Origin: Paludibacteraceae bacterium
GTDB taxonomy: Bacteria > Bacteroidota > Bacteroidia > Bacteroidales > Paludibacteraceae
Assembly (NCBI GenBank): GCA_017430235.1
Contig: JAFRNH010000073.1
Coordinates: forward strand, 1 to 49,534
Direction: 5' to 3'
DNA length: 49,534 bases
The position numbers and the translations under genes are program-made. Within the stretch, counting starts at the first letter, position 1. The number at the start of each line of letters is the position of its first letter. Below the pieces are notes generated by a model. It had not been told where the DNA came from. It did not search any database and saw only the letters and a list, made by a program, of their open reading frames with translations. Positions 24,759-33,702 of this stretch are shown here, piece after piece.

Positions 24759-26063
24759 ATGATTTGGAATGAGACCGTAGAGTGCATGAGTCGCGAGGAA
24801 ATGCGAAAACTTCAGAGTTTACGACTCAAACGTGTTATAGAGCGTGTTTATCATAATTGTGAGCCGTATAGAAAGCGAATGCAAGCGGCAGGGGTAACTC
24901 CGGAAGATATAAAGGATATAAAGGATATTGTAAAACTGCCTTTTTCTTCAAAGAAGGATTTGAGAGACTATTATCCGTTTGGACTATTGTCTGCACCAAT
25001 GTCTGAAATCGTTCGTGTACATGCATCGTCAGGAACTACAGGTAAGCCGATTGTAGTGGGTTTGACTAACAATGACTTGGCTGTTTGGAAAGAGGTAGGT
25101 GCTCGTTGTTTGACAGCTTATGGTCTCGGACAAAACGATATTGTTCAGGTTTCTTATGGCTACGGATTGTTTACTGGTGGATTAGGCGCTCATTCTGCGG
25201 TTGAGAACATTGGTGCAACGGTTATCCCAATGTCAAGTGGAAATACTCAAAAGCAAATTATGATGATGCATGATTTGGGCGTGAAGGCATTGGCTGCCAC
25301 TCCTTCTTATGCAATGTATTTGGCAGAGGCAATGGAGTCTTCTCCATATAAGCGCGAAGAGTTTAATTTACGTGTAGGCGTTTTCGGCGCTGAACCATGG
25401 ACGGAAGCAATGCGTAGAGAGATCGAAGCGAAGATGGGTATCAAAGCTTATGATATTTATGGATTAACTGAAATTATGGGTCCAGGTGTTGGTTATGAAT
25501 GTGAATGTCAGTGTGGTACACACTTGAATGAAGATCATTTCTACCCTGAAATCATCGACCCAGAAACTGGTGAACCATTGCCAGAGGGTGTAGAGGGCGA
25601 GTTAGTCTTCACAACATTAACGAAAGAGGGTATGCCTCTGATCCGTTTCCGTACGAGAGATTTGACAGCTTTGCACTATGAAAGATGTTCGTGCGGACGT
25701 ACATTGGTACGTATGGATAAAATTATGGGTAGATGCGATGATATGTTGATTATTCGTGGTGTGAATGTATTCCCAAGTCAGGTAGAATCAGTTATCTGCG
25801 AATTGGAAGAGTTTGAACCATTCTTCTTCATTACGGTGGATAGAGTCAATAATACGGATACTTTCGAAATCATGGTGGAGGTAAAACAAGAGTACTATAC
25901 AGATGACATGAGAAGTATGATGGAGCTTAAAAAGAAAATTGCTCATAAGATACAAAGTGTTGTTGGTATTCAACCTGATATCCGTTTGGTAGAACCTCGT
26001 ACGATAGAAAGAAGTGAAGGAAAAGTAAAACGTGTGTTAGATAAACGTGTATTTAAGAACTAA
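24759..26063 (+). CDS. paaK: Phenylacetate-CoA ligase (AMP-forming)
   Basis: This enzyme activates phenylacetate or related aryl acids to CoA thioesters through an acyl-adenylate. The AMP-binding P-loop SSGTTGKP is at residues 90-97. YDIYGLTEIMGPGVGYEC (about 232-250) is the second adenylation motif, and MGRCDDMLIIRGVNVFPSQVE (about 322-342) the hinge to the C-terminal domain. The cysteines in ECECQCG and CSCG are usual for the anaerobic PaaK type. Length of 434 is full. In Bacteroidota this gene often stands next to indolepyruvate ferredoxin oxidoreductase genes and an ACT protein; only the ACT gene is present here, 14 bases downstream. The true substrate could be another aryl acid from amino-acid fermentation. 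Confidence 0.93.
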   Translation: MIWNETVECMSREEMRKLQSLRLKRVIERVYHNCEPYRKRMQAAGVTPEDIKDIKDIVKLPFSSKKDLRDYYPFGLLSAPMSEIVRVHASSGTTGKPIVVGLTNNDLAVWKEVGARCLTAYGLGQNDIVQVSYGYGLFTGGLGAHSAVENIGATVIPMSSGNTQKQIMMMHDLGVKALAATPSYAMYLAEAMESSPYKREEFNLRVGVFGAEPWTEAMRREIEAKMGIKAYDIYGLTEIMGPGVGYECECQCGTHLNEDHFYPEIIDPETGEPLPEGVEGELVFTTLTKEGMPLIRFRTRDLTALHYERCSCGRTLVRMDKIMGRCDDMLIIRGVNVFPSQVESVICELEEFEPFFFITVDRVNNTDTFEIMVEVKQEYYTDDMRSMMELKKKIAHKIQSVVGIQPDIRLVEPRTIERSEGKVKRVLDKRVFKN

Positions 26064-26077
26064 ATTGTAGATGTTTT

Positions 26078-26509
26078 ATGTGTGACGAAATGATAATTAA
26101 ACAACTTTCTGTCTTTTTGGAAAATAAGGTGGGAAGATTAAACCATGTGGCAGAAATCCTAGGTGGTGCTGGCATCAATATGACCGCTTTTAGTGTTGCC
26201 GATAACTCGGATTTTGGTATCTTGCGTGTGATTGTGCATGAACCAGAACGCGCTCAGAAGTTATTGAAGGAACATTTGTTCGCAGTCTCTTTGACGGATG
26301 TGATCTGCTTGAAGATTGGTAATAAACCTGGATCTCTTTCTTCTGTATTGAAAATATTGGAGAAAGAGGGTATCTACATTGAATATATGTATGCTTTCTC
26401 GGAAGGTGAAAATGCAAATATCGTTATTCGACCAGATAAGCTTCAAGAAGCTTTGGATGCGTTGAAACGTAACAATGTGGGTATGCTTCAGTCTGATATG
26501 ATTCAGTAA
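26078..26509 (+). CDS. Tandem ACT-domain protein
   Basis: Two ACT domains fill the 143 residues: about 5-70 (IIKQLSVFLENKVGRLNHVAEILGGAGINMTAFSVADNSDFGILRVIV) and 72-140 (VICLKIGNKPGSLSSVLKILEKEGIYIEYMYAF). ACT domains bind amino acids and regulate linked enzymes. The gene is placed 14 bases after the paaK-like ligase and shares its transcript. It may sense an aromatic or branched amino acid and adjust the ligase pathway, but no ligand can be read from the sequence. The alternative start MIIKQL, four codons later, is also possible. Confidence 0.9.
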   Translation: MCDEMIIKQLSVFLENKVGRLNHVAEILGGAGINMTAFSVADNSDFGILRVIVHEPERAQKLLKEHLFAVSLTDVICLKIGNKPGSLSSVLKILEKEGIYIEYMYAFSEGENANIVIRPDKLQEALDALKRNNVGMLQSDMIQ

Positions 26510-26528
26510 TTCTATTGTGTTGAATATG

Positions 26529-26561
26529 AAAAAAGGAGATTGATTATCAATCTCCTTTTTC
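26529..26561. terminator. Bidirectional terminator between the ACT gene and the amidohydrolase gene
   Basis: GGAGATTGA-TTA-TCAATCTCC (26535-26555) is flanked by an A run on the left and a T run on the right, so it can stop transcription from both converging genes. Confidence 0.93.
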
Positions 26562-26577
26562 TTTTTTTATCTCTTGC

Positions 26578-27366
26578 TTATTCTTCCATATTTAATATGC
26601 GAAGGGCATTCTTGTAAAGTATGGCGTCTCTGTCTTCTTTGTTTAGATCGAGTTTATTGAAACGTTCCAACTCCTCTTTGTGGTCCCACATAGGGTAATC
26701 GACGCCAAATAACATTTTGTCTACTCCGTGATTGTGAATGATTCTCATAGCCTGTTCTGTCGATATCTTCCACAAACTGCTGGAGGTGTCAAAATAGACA
26801 TTTTTGCCAACCAAGTATTTCTCTGACTTGTCCCATTCCGTATATCCTCCAAAATGGGCAGCTATCATTACTAAGTCGGGATGCTTTTCTAAAACATGAG
26901 CAATTCTTTGTGGACCAGAAAAATCGTAACGGAAGTCTCCCGCATGTGTGAGCACGGGTAATTTCAATTCTGCGATGACATCATATATCTTGTCCATTTC
27001 CGGACAATCTACGGCAAACTTTTGAAAGTCGGGATGTAACTTTATTCCTTTAAGCCCCGCCTCTTTTATGCGTCTGAGCTCTGCGTCGAAATTGTCATAT
27101 TCAGGATGGATGGTACCAAATCCGATGAACTCTGGATGAGCAGAAATCTCTCCAATGATGTAGTTGTTGATGGACTCCACTTGATGTGGCGCTGTTGCCG
27201 TGGAATGAACAATGTAGTGATTGACACCTATCCGGCTTCCACTCGCTAATAACTGCTCCGGACTTCCCTTATATTCCATCGGAATGTGATAAAAATCACC
27301 AATGGTTTTACTTGCCTTTTCTGCAATCTTTGCAGGGTAAATGTGTGCGTGAAAATCTATTATCAT
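26578..27366 (-). CDS. Amidohydrolase family metal-dependent hydrolase
   Basis: The fold is the TIM-barrel amidohydrolase-2 type. The first metal motif is FHAHIYP (H6 and H8). Further ligands are the histidine in VLTHAGDF (near 140), MIAAHFGG (near 171) and the aspartate in GVDYPMWD (near 229). Relatives include decarboxylases of aromatic acids (ACMS decarboxylase and similar) and plain hydrolases, and the sequence does not settle which. Length of 262 residues is typical for the short members. The gene is single. Its -7 promoter box lies only eight bases before the ATG, so the mRNA is probably leaderless or nearly so. Confidence 0.88.
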   Translation of the reverse strand: MIIDFHAHIYPAKIAEKASKTIGDFYHIPMEYKGSPEQLLASGSRIGVNHYIVHSTATAPHQVESINNYIIGEISAHPEFIGFGTIHPEYDNFDAELRRIKEAGLKGIKLHPDFQKFAVDCPEMDKIYDVIAELKLPVLTHAGDFRYDFSGPQRIAHVLEKHPDLVMIAAHFGGYTEWDKSEKYLVGKNVYFDTSSSLWKISTEQAMRIIHNHGVDKMLFGVDYPMWDHKEELERFNKLDLNKEDRDAILYKNALRILNMEE

Positions 27367-27374
27367 AATGGACG

Positions 27375-27382
27375 CAAAGGTA
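27375..27382 (-). promoter_or_regulatory. -7 element immediately before the amidohydrolase start codon
   Basis: On the minus strand TACCTTTG, an exact TAnnTTTG match, ends eight bases before the ATG at 27366. No -33 TTTG was found. Confidence 0.55.
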
Positions 27383-27459
27383 CATTATTTTTTCTTTATT
27401 TGTAGTTTAAAAGCCTACATTTGTTTGGCTAAAATGTCTGTTAAAATAATCACTAATAG

Positions 27460-29037
27460 TTATTCAACATTCATTTTCTGCGCAATCACCTCAGCACATC
27501 GTTCTCCATCCACAGCTGATGATGTGATTCCTCCTGCATAACCTGCACCTTCTCCGCATGGATAGAGTCCTTTGATGCGGATGTGCTCCAATGTCTCTTC
27601 GTTGCGTGGAATGCGGATGGGGGATGAGGTACGTGACTCCACACCGATGATGATAGCGTCGTTGGTTAGAAACCCATGCATCTTTTGATCAAAGGCTTTG
27701 AACCCTTCTTGTAGCCTCGTCCGAATGAATTCTGGCATCCACTGATGCATGGCTGATATCTTAATTCCTGGAAGATAGGAGGTGGCTGGTAGGTCGGTCG
27801 ACTCTACTCCGCGAACAAAATCCCGTAGACGCTGCGCGGGCGCAATGGCTTTCTCTCCCTCTCCATTCTCGTAGGATAGATGCTCGTATGCCTCCTGAAA
27901 TTTCAAACCTGCCATCACTCCATATTGCTGATAGTCTGTTAAGTCTTCAGGACGAATCTCTACGACAATGCCTGAATTGGCAAATTTGGAGTTTCGTGAA
28001 GAGGATGACATTCCATTGACGACACCTTCGCCTATTCCTGTTGAGGCTGGGACTATGAATCCGCCTGGACACATACAGAATGAGTAAACCCCACGACCCT
28101 CTATTTGTGTCACCAAATTGTATTCGGCAGCTGGTAGGTAATTGCCCCTTCCTTCTTTACTATGATATTGTATCTGATCAATAAGTCTCTGCTGATGTTC
28201 AACACGGACTCCCATGGCAAACCCTTTGCTCTCAAGTTCGACACCTTGACGATGTAGCATTTCGTAGATGTCGCGTGCGGAATGTCCCGTAGCCAATATG
28301 ACAGCTTCGGCATGCCACTCTTTTCCGTCTGTCGTTCGTACTCCCTTTATGGTATCCTTCTCAATAATCAGTTCTGATACCTTTGTCTCAAAATGAATCT
28401 CCCCTCCATGCTGAAGAATGGTCTCCCTCATGTTTTTGATGACGGTGGGTAGTTTGTCCGTTCCTATGTGAGGATGTGCTTCATAAAGTATGGAGTCTTG
28501 TGCACCATGCATGTGAAAGATATCTAAGATGCGACTGCAGTCTCCCTTCTTTTTGGAACGAGTGAACAATTTTCCATCAGAGAATGTGCCGGCACCTCCC
28601 TCTCCAAAACAATAGTTGGATTCTGTGTTGAGACCTTCTCGACGATTGAGTAAGGCAATGTCTTTCTTACGATCACTTACCATTTTGCCTCGTTCTATGA
28701 TGATGGGTTTCAATCCCAGTTCGATGAGACGAAGCGCTCCAAACATTCCTGCAGGCCCTGCACCTACAATGATGACTGGCTTCTTGTCTTGTACGTCCTG
28801 ATAATGAAAAGAGTGTTCAATCTTTTCTGGTTGCGTATTGTCTGTATAGACATTAAGTGTCAAATTGATTTTGATGTCATTGCGTTTTCTCGCATCGGTC
28901 GATTTCTTTATGATTTGAATCGTATGAATGCGATCCGCTTTGACATGAATCTTTTTCGTGATTTGATCTTTCAGTTCAGATTCGACAAAAGCTTGCTTTG
29001 GGGTGAGTGCTAATTGAATGTTTTGGTAAGAAGCCAT
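27460..29037 (-). CDS. FAD-dependent dehydrogenase of uncharacterised type (COG2509-like)
   Basis: Residues 88-97 hold the dinucleotide motif IIVGAGPAGMFGAL, with the expected glutamate about 20 residues later in IIIERGKMV. The 80 residues before it form a separate N-terminal domain typical of this family. Further conserved patches are NYCFGEGGAGTFSDGKLFTR, ATGHSARDIYEML, FCMCPGGFIVPA and the C-terminal GLYPCGEGAGYAGGITSSAVDG. Length of 525 is normal. The substrate is unknown for the family. It is the last gene of a five-gene cluster, 12 bases after the LytTR regulator, though its involvement with the sensor system is not known. Confidence 0.9.
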   Translation of the reverse strand: MASYQNIQLALTPKQAFVESELKDQITKKIHVKADRIHTIQIIKKSTDARKRNDIKINLTLNVYTDNTQPEKIEHSFHYQDVQDKKPVIIVGAGPAGMFGALRLIELGLKPIIIERGKMVSDRKKDIALLNRREGLNTESNYCFGEGGAGTFSDGKLFTRSKKKGDCSRILDIFHMHGAQDSILYEAHPHIGTDKLPTVIKNMRETILQHGGEIHFETKVSELIIEKDTIKGVRTTDGKEWHAEAVILATGHSARDIYEMLHRQGVELESKGFAMGVRVEHQQRLIDQIQYHSKEGRGNYLPAAEYNLVTQIEGRGVYSFCMCPGGFIVPASTGIGEGVVNGMSSSSRNSKFANSGIVVEIRPEDLTDYQQYGVMAGLKFQEAYEHLSYENGEGEKAIAPAQRLRDFVRGVESTDLPATSYLPGIKISAMHQWMPEFIRTRLQEGFKAFDQKMHGFLTNDAIIIGVESRTSSPIRIPRNEETLEHIRIKGLYPCGEGAGYAGGITSSAVDGERCAEVIAQKMNVE

Positions 29038-29049
29038 ACGTTTATGACA

Positions 29050-29778
29050 TTATAAAATGGAATATTTGTTAAGAAACGCTTGGAAACTGTCTTTGTACGA
29101 GTCGGATATTGGAATGTATTCTTTTCCAAATATGATTCTGTTTCGCTCGATGGTTTTGATCTTCTTGGGTTGTACGATGAAAGATCTGTGAACACGAATG
29201 AACTGATCTTGTGGTAACATTGTCTCTAATGATTTCATGCTCATAAGTGATAGAATAGGGTATTGCTCTCCTTCTACAAAGATTTTCACGTAATCTTTCA
29301 ATCCTTCGATATGAGTAATCTTGTCAAGTTCTATCTGAACTAGTTTATAGTCTGATTTGACGAAGATACTTCTCTTGCGACTCTCTGTTGCACCCTCTTC
29401 TTTGTGATCGGTGTTTGCCATTTCATACCAAGCAAGTGCTTTGTTGGCAGCCTCCAAGAAGTCGGGATAGCTGATGGGTTTCATCAGATAGTCCAATGCA
29501 TTTACCTTGTAGCCCTCCAATGCATATTGCTGAAAGGCAGTGGTAAAGATGATTTTGGTCTTGTCTTTGATGATTTTGGAAAACTCCAATCCATTCAGTT
29601 CAGGCATTTGAATGTCTAAGAACAACAGATGAGGTGGGTTTTCCTTTAATGTGGACATGGCTTCTACGGCATTTTCAAACTTGCCTACCAAATTCAAAAA
29701 TGGAGTCTTCTTTACGTAACTTTCCATTAATCCGAGAGCTAATGGCTCGTCGTCGATGATGATACAATCTAGTGTCAT
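29050..29778 (-). CDS. LytTR-type response regulator
   Basis: The receiver domain spans about 1-120, with the acidic pair DD at 9-10 and the phosphoacceptor D55 in LLFLDIQMPE. The LytTR DNA-binding domain follows at about 138-240 (IFVKSDYKLVQIELDKITHIEGLKDYVKIF, FIRVHRSFIVQPKKIK). Such regulators act with LytS-type kinases in Bacteroidota, binding direct repeats upstream of their targets. The gene is 19 bases after the kinase gene on the same strand. Its targets cannot be read from this window. Confidence 0.96.
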   Translation of the reverse strand: MTLDCIIIDDEPLALGLMESYVKKTPFLNLVGKFENAVEAMSTLKENPPHLLFLDIQMPELNGLEFSKIIKDKTKIIFTTAFQQYALEGYKVNALDYLMKPISYPDFLEAANKALAWYEMANTDHKEEGATESRKRSIFVKSDYKLVQIELDKITHIEGLKDYVKIFVEGEQYPILSLMSMKSLETMLPQDQFIRVHRSFIVQPKKIKTIERNRIIFGKEYIPISDSYKDSFQAFLNKYSIL

Positions 29779-29797
29779 GCTTTCCTGTATGTATTAG

Positions 29798-30949
29798 TTA
29801 TTTATTCTTAATTATTAGTTTTGAAACGTATGTATCTCCTTCTACACTATATGTATATGTGTGTCTGTTTGGATATATCAGTTCCAACCTTCTTTTTGTG
29901 TTTTCCACACCGATTCCAGAACCACTTTTGTCTTGGTTCTCATCTTTAGGGAAATAACTGTTTTGCAGGTCGCAAACGATGTCGTTATCTTCCGTCAGTT
30001 GAATGGAAAAGTGAATGAAGGAGTTCTGTTGTGATGAAACGCCGTGCTTGAATGCGTTCTCAATCATTGAGATGAACAGCAATGGGGCAATAGGGAAACT
30101 TGGGTTTCTGTCCACTTGCATATTTACTTGAACATCTACTTTGCTAGACAGACGAAGTTTCATGAGCTTCACATAGTTGCTGATAAACTCCACTTCCTTG
30201 CTGATGGGAACCAAGTTGGTGTCTGCATCATACAAGACATAACGAAGCATTTTGCTTAACTCCATGACCGCCTCTTGTGATTTGTCCTGACTGATGGCAA
30301 TCAGTGCGTAAATGTTGTTGAGTGTGTTAAATAGGAAGTGCGGGTTAAGCTGACTTTTGAGATTTTTAAGTTCCGCTTCCACCTTTTTTTGTTCCGCCTC
30401 TTTTCGTTCTTGCTCATTTAAGTAAAGTCTCTTCATGGAAAGTAGTGCGATGGCTGTTCCGATGAAACAGATGTAGGCAATGAAGTTAAAGAGTATTCCC
30501 CACATTTCACTTCCTTTGTTTTTGCTTCTTCTGATTTTGTCGGCTTGAATTCGAGCTTCCAATTCGCCACAGTTGTGCTCTTGCATATATTTTACGATGC
30601 TGGCACGCTCTTGATTCTGACGTTCAGTGCGTTCAGCTTCCAGAATAGGTTGCGTTTCGACATGAACCGCATAGTTTATGCCACAGAGAATGGAAATGCT
30701 TATGAGGTTGTATAGAAGAAAATGTTTCCATCTTCCGTTGATCATGAATTTTTTTATGAGAAGAGAGTAGTTCAGATAGAAGATGGACATGAGTGATAGG
30801 GTAGTTACTACATGTCGAATATAGTGTATGGTGTTTACATTGTCTCTGTTTGGAAAGACAAAAATAGGAGATACAAGAAACATTACCCATACGATAATGT
30901 GTATAAATGGAGTGAGTTTGATTTTCCCGATTTTAGACAATAAGCCCAT
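29798..30949 (-). CDS. LytS-type sensor histidine kinase
   Basis: Four membrane helices are predicted: about 13-32, 47-65, 78-97 and 150-172. Between helices 3 and 4 lies a charged extracytoplasmic segment of about 50 residues that could sense a ligand. The HATPase-linked His_kinase domain starts at about 192 with the phosphoacceptor H204 in LNPHFLFNTLNNIYAL, the signature of this class. The ATP-binding segment contains IENAFKHGV and GIGVENTKRRLELIY. It pairs with the LytTR regulator downstream. Upstream neighbours, an EEP enzyme and a beta-helix lipoprotein, belong to the same run and may belong to the same stimulus. Confidence 0.95.
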   Translation of the reverse strand: MGLLSKIGKIKLTPFIHIIVWVMFLVSPIFVFPNRDNVNTIHYIRHVVTTLSLMSIFYLNYSLLIKKFMINGRWKHFLLYNLISISILCGINYAVHVETQPILEAERTERQNQERASIVKYMQEHNCGELEARIQADKIRRSKNKGSEMWGILFNFIAYICFIGTAIALLSMKRLYLNEQERKEAEQKKVEAELKNLKSQLNPHFLFNTLNNIYALIAISQDKSQEAVMELSKMLRYVLYDADTNLVPISKEVEFISNYVKLMKLRLSSKVDVQVNMQVDRNPSFPIAPLLFISMIENAFKHGVSSQQNSFIHFSIQLTEDNDIVCDLQNSYFPKDENQDKSGSGIGVENTKRRLELIYPNRHTYTYSVEGDTYVSKLIIKNK

Positions 30950-30952
30950 TTT

Positions 30953-31993
30953 TTATTTCTTGTTTTTAATTGTTAAATCAATGTATATGGGTAGGTGATC
31001 ACTATACCCGTATGCGAAGAGTGTTCCTAAAAATGCACGTTTGGGCGCATATCCAGTGGCACTCTCTTTTAATAAGAATTTCTCTTGACATATTTTCATT
31101 CCGTCCTGTTGTACGAAGCAGGAGGCTTCACTATCCAATAGTGCACCCGACACGATGAATTGGTCGAGCATCCCCCATTTCCCTCCAAATTTGTGACTGC
31201 CAATATCACCTTTTTCATGAATGGGATAACTCAGATTGTAAAGTTGGTCAAAGATATAACTTTTTTGTGGAGAAAACGCACATAACCCATGAATTAAACT
31301 ATTGTTGTCTGGATAGTCGTTGAAGTCTCCCATGATAATAATCTTGGAACGAGCGTTTTTTGCAAAAAGTGCATCTGTCGCATCTCGTAGTGTTGAGGCG
31401 GCTGACATTCGTTTCTCTTCAGATTCTAATTCACCACCATAACGGGATGGCCAGTGATTGACAAAGACGTGAAGCGTGTCTCCGTTGGTCAGTATGCCTG
31501 TTGCATGCAAGATGTCGCGCGTGGGTTTCCCGTCTGTAATATGTACTGGAATAAATTCTTCAGCGATGAGATGAAATCGTTGAGGATGATAAACAAGAGC
31601 CACATCGACACCGCGCAGATCGGGCGAGTCTTTGTGAACGAATTGGTAGCCAACCTCTCGTAATTGAGTGTGATAGAGAAGATCACTTACCACTTTGGCA
31701 TTCTCCACTTCGCATAATCCTATCAAAATGGGTGTTTGCCATTCGCCAGCTGCAGTGATGGCTCGTGATAGATTGTTGATTTTAACCCAGAATTTAGCCT
31801 CTGTCCATTCGTGATCACCTGTAGGAGTGAATGATTCATCGCTAGTGAGCGAGTCATCAACGCAATCAAACAGATTCTCCAGGTTGTAACTGATGATTCT
31901 GAAACTTTCAAAATCATCTTTAGCTTGTAGTGCAATGTTGGTTGTCCATAAAAGAACAACGATAAAAAACATTAGATAGAAATTTCTTTTCAT
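30953..31993 (-). CDS. Secreted endonuclease/exonuclease/phosphatase family protein
   Basis: A signal peptide of about 24 residues (FYLMFFIVVLLWTTNIALQA) is followed by an EEP fold. Motifs are ISYNLENLFDCVDD (near 34-47), CEVEN (near 93), VFVNHWPSRYGGE (near 171-183), MGDFNDYPDN (near 216-225) and GYSDHLPIYIDL (near 331-342). The catalytic Asn, Glu, Asp and His residues are present. Members cleave nucleic acids or phosphoesters such as phosphoinositides. Export means it works outside the cytoplasm, perhaps for nutrient scavenging. The gene starts five bases after the lipoprotein gene and ends three bases before the kinase gene. Confidence 0.92.
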   Translation of the reverse strand: MKRNFYLMFFIVVLLWTTNIALQAKDDFESFRIISYNLENLFDCVDDSLTSDESFTPTGDHEWTEAKFWVKINNLSRAITAAGEWQTPILIGLCEVENAKVVSDLLYHTQLREVGYQFVHKDSPDLRGVDVALVYHPQRFHLIAEEFIPVHITDGKPTRDILHATGILTNGDTLHVFVNHWPSRYGGELESEEKRMSAASTLRDATDALFAKNARSKIIIMGDFNDYPDNNSLIHGLCAFSPQKSYIFDQLYNLSYPIHEKGDIGSHKFGGKWGMLDQFIVSGALLDSEASCFVQQDGMKICQEKFLLKESATGYAPKRAFLGTLFAYGYSDHLPIYIDLTIKNKK

Positions 31994-31998
31994 ATTAT

Positions 31999-33465
31999 TT
32001 ATGGATTGTCACTTTCTTCCTCTTCCTCTTCATGCCATTGATAGGCACCTAGGTCGGGAAGCGTGTCGTTTTGTCGGGTGATATTATCCTTGTCCGTTAA
32101 GCATTCAGGATATGATTTTAGAATTTCAAGGTCCCCTTTCTGTCGGGCCGCACTATTCTCTTCCAGATGAAAGTCATATCCAGGATCCTTCTTGAGTGAT
32201 ACGAATTGAGGATTTTCCTCCCAGACGCTTTCTATGAAAAACTCATCAGAATAAAACTCCTCCTCTATGTTGTTGGCTGGGAAAAGACAATGGTTGAATT
32301 TATATTGAAACTGTTCGGATGGATTCTCACATTCGAATTTCAGACTTGTCTCTTTGTTGAGACTGAATATGATGCAGTTGTTAAATTGGGCATTAAGAGG
32401 AATACTACCTTGCGTTGAATCGATTGATTTGTCTGCTAGTAAAACCGTGTAAGGTGTTATTCCGTATTCTCCTTGACCAGAAGAGGTCTTGGCGAATGTG
32501 CAGTGATTAAACGTGTAGATACCGCCTTGTAATACGACGTTGCTTCTAATCTCTCCACGCAAGAAAAGCGAATTGTAGGCATATATATTCGCACAATGAG
32601 CATCCAGTACGCTCCTTTTTACATGTTGAATGATAGAGTTCCCAATGATGAGACGAGGAACTTTTTCGTCTATCTCTGCAGAATCTATTTTTATACCATA
32701 GTATCCATTTTTAATTTCAGTGAACAATAGTTGATTGTTGGTGCTGTTCCCAGAAAAATGAATGCCTCCCCATTGATTGTTGACATCTTCGTAATATTTT
32801 TCTTTACGTTCTCCTCTGAAAATAATTGGAGCTTCGATTGTCCCGTTGCAGATAAGTCGACCGTCTATTCGCATGGTTGCTTTCGGATGGAAATAGAGTG
32901 TGACACCCTCTTGAATGGTTAGAGTGGCAGTAGAGTCGACTCTAAGTGTGTCGTAGATGATGTAAGGTTTGTCGTTTTTCCATTCGATGTTGCCCTTTAT
33001 GGTGTCGTTTTTTATCCTGTGAACATTCTGTCCATAGGCGGTTAGGACGATTTTTTCCTTGTTTTTGTTGTAGGAGAAGATGATGGACCCTTCAATCAAT
33101 AAGGGATCATTGACACCCACTTCGTCAGAAAAGAATTGGACAAAGAGGTATAGACTGTCGCCAGAAAAAATGCTGATGTTTTCAAAGTGAGTTCCACTTC
33201 TTCCATCCAGATTGATTTGAAAACAATTGTTGGGGGATAGTAGGTCACAACTCTCAATTTGAATGTCTTTGTCTGTCTCATTGTATATTTTGATAACACT
33301 TAGTGGCGTCAATTCTTCTGTGAAGATAGTGTCAAATTTCAGAGAATCAGTGGAGTATGATAGTCTGTATGAACTGTCTGTTGTGAATTCATCTTTACAG
33401 GAGAGGAAAAATAGTGTGCCAATGAAGCTAATGAGAAGAAGTATATGATTGCTTTTTGAATTCAT
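31999..33465 (-). CDS. Lipoprotein with right-handed beta-helix region
   Basis: The signal peptide ends in a lipobox, FLSC, giving C23 as the lipidated residue, so the 488-residue protein is membrane-anchored. An Ig-like or ASH-like N-terminal region (about 45-150, VIKIYNETDKDIQIESC ... GSIIFSY) is followed by a beta-helix stretch (about 155-360). This has alternating hydrophobic rungs (LTIQEGVTLYFHPKATMRIDGRLICNGT and similar), as seen in pectate-lyase-like folds without recognisable catalytic residues. The tail has six acidic residues in a row (EEEEEES). It starts the five-gene cluster; its role is unknown, and binding or scaffolding are possibilities only. Confidence 0.8.
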   Translation of the reverse strand: MNSKSNHILLLISFIGTLFFLSCKDEFTTDSSYRLSYSTDSLKFDTIFTEELTPLSVIKIYNETDKDIQIESCDLLSPNNCFQINLDGRSGTHFENISIFSGDSLYLFVQFFSDEVGVNDPLLIEGSIIFSYNKNKEKIVLTAYGQNVHRIKNDTIKGNIEWKNDKPYIIYDTLRVDSTATLTIQEGVTLYFHPKATMRIDGRLICNGTIEAPIIFRGERKEKYYEDVNNQWGGIHFSGNSTNNQLLFTEIKNGYYGIKIDSAEIDEKVPRLIIGNSIIQHVKRSVLDAHCANIYAYNSLFLRGEIRSNVVLQGGIYTFNHCTFAKTSSGQGEYGITPYTVLLADKSIDSTQGSIPLNAQFNNCIIFSLNKETSLKFECENPSEQFQYKFNHCLFPANNIEEEFYSDEFFIESVWEENPQFVSLKKDPGYDFHLEENSAARQKGDLEILKSYPECLTDKDNITRQNDTLPDLGAYQWHEEEEEESDNP

Positions 33466-33664
33466 GTTTGAAAATTGTTATTTATGGGATTTTTTGTAGA
33501 ATCCTTGTTAGTGATTCCCCCATTTAATTACGTAAGATTTTAGTATTTTATTTCATAATACCTACGAATTATTGGTAGGCCCTATAAATTCATTTTGTGG
33601 AATTTTGTCGGACTCACCTTGTATTAGTTAGTGCAAAAATAGTGTAAAAATCTCAGAAAGTTTC

Positions 33665-33672
33665 TATCTTTG
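33665..33672 (+). promoter_or_regulatory. -7 promoter element of the acyltransferase/amidase pair
   Basis: TATCTTTG matches TAnnTTTG, 30 bases before the ATG at 33703. No clear -33 element. Confidence 0.5.
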
Positions 33673-33702
33673 TCTGTTTTTTGAGATTAAAAGAAGTTAT
33701 AG

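Noticed and set aside
33561..33579. CCTAC/GTAGG inverted repeat between the divergent lipoprotein and acyltransferase genes as a regulator site
   Set aside because: Five-base arms only, and no link to either promoter element.
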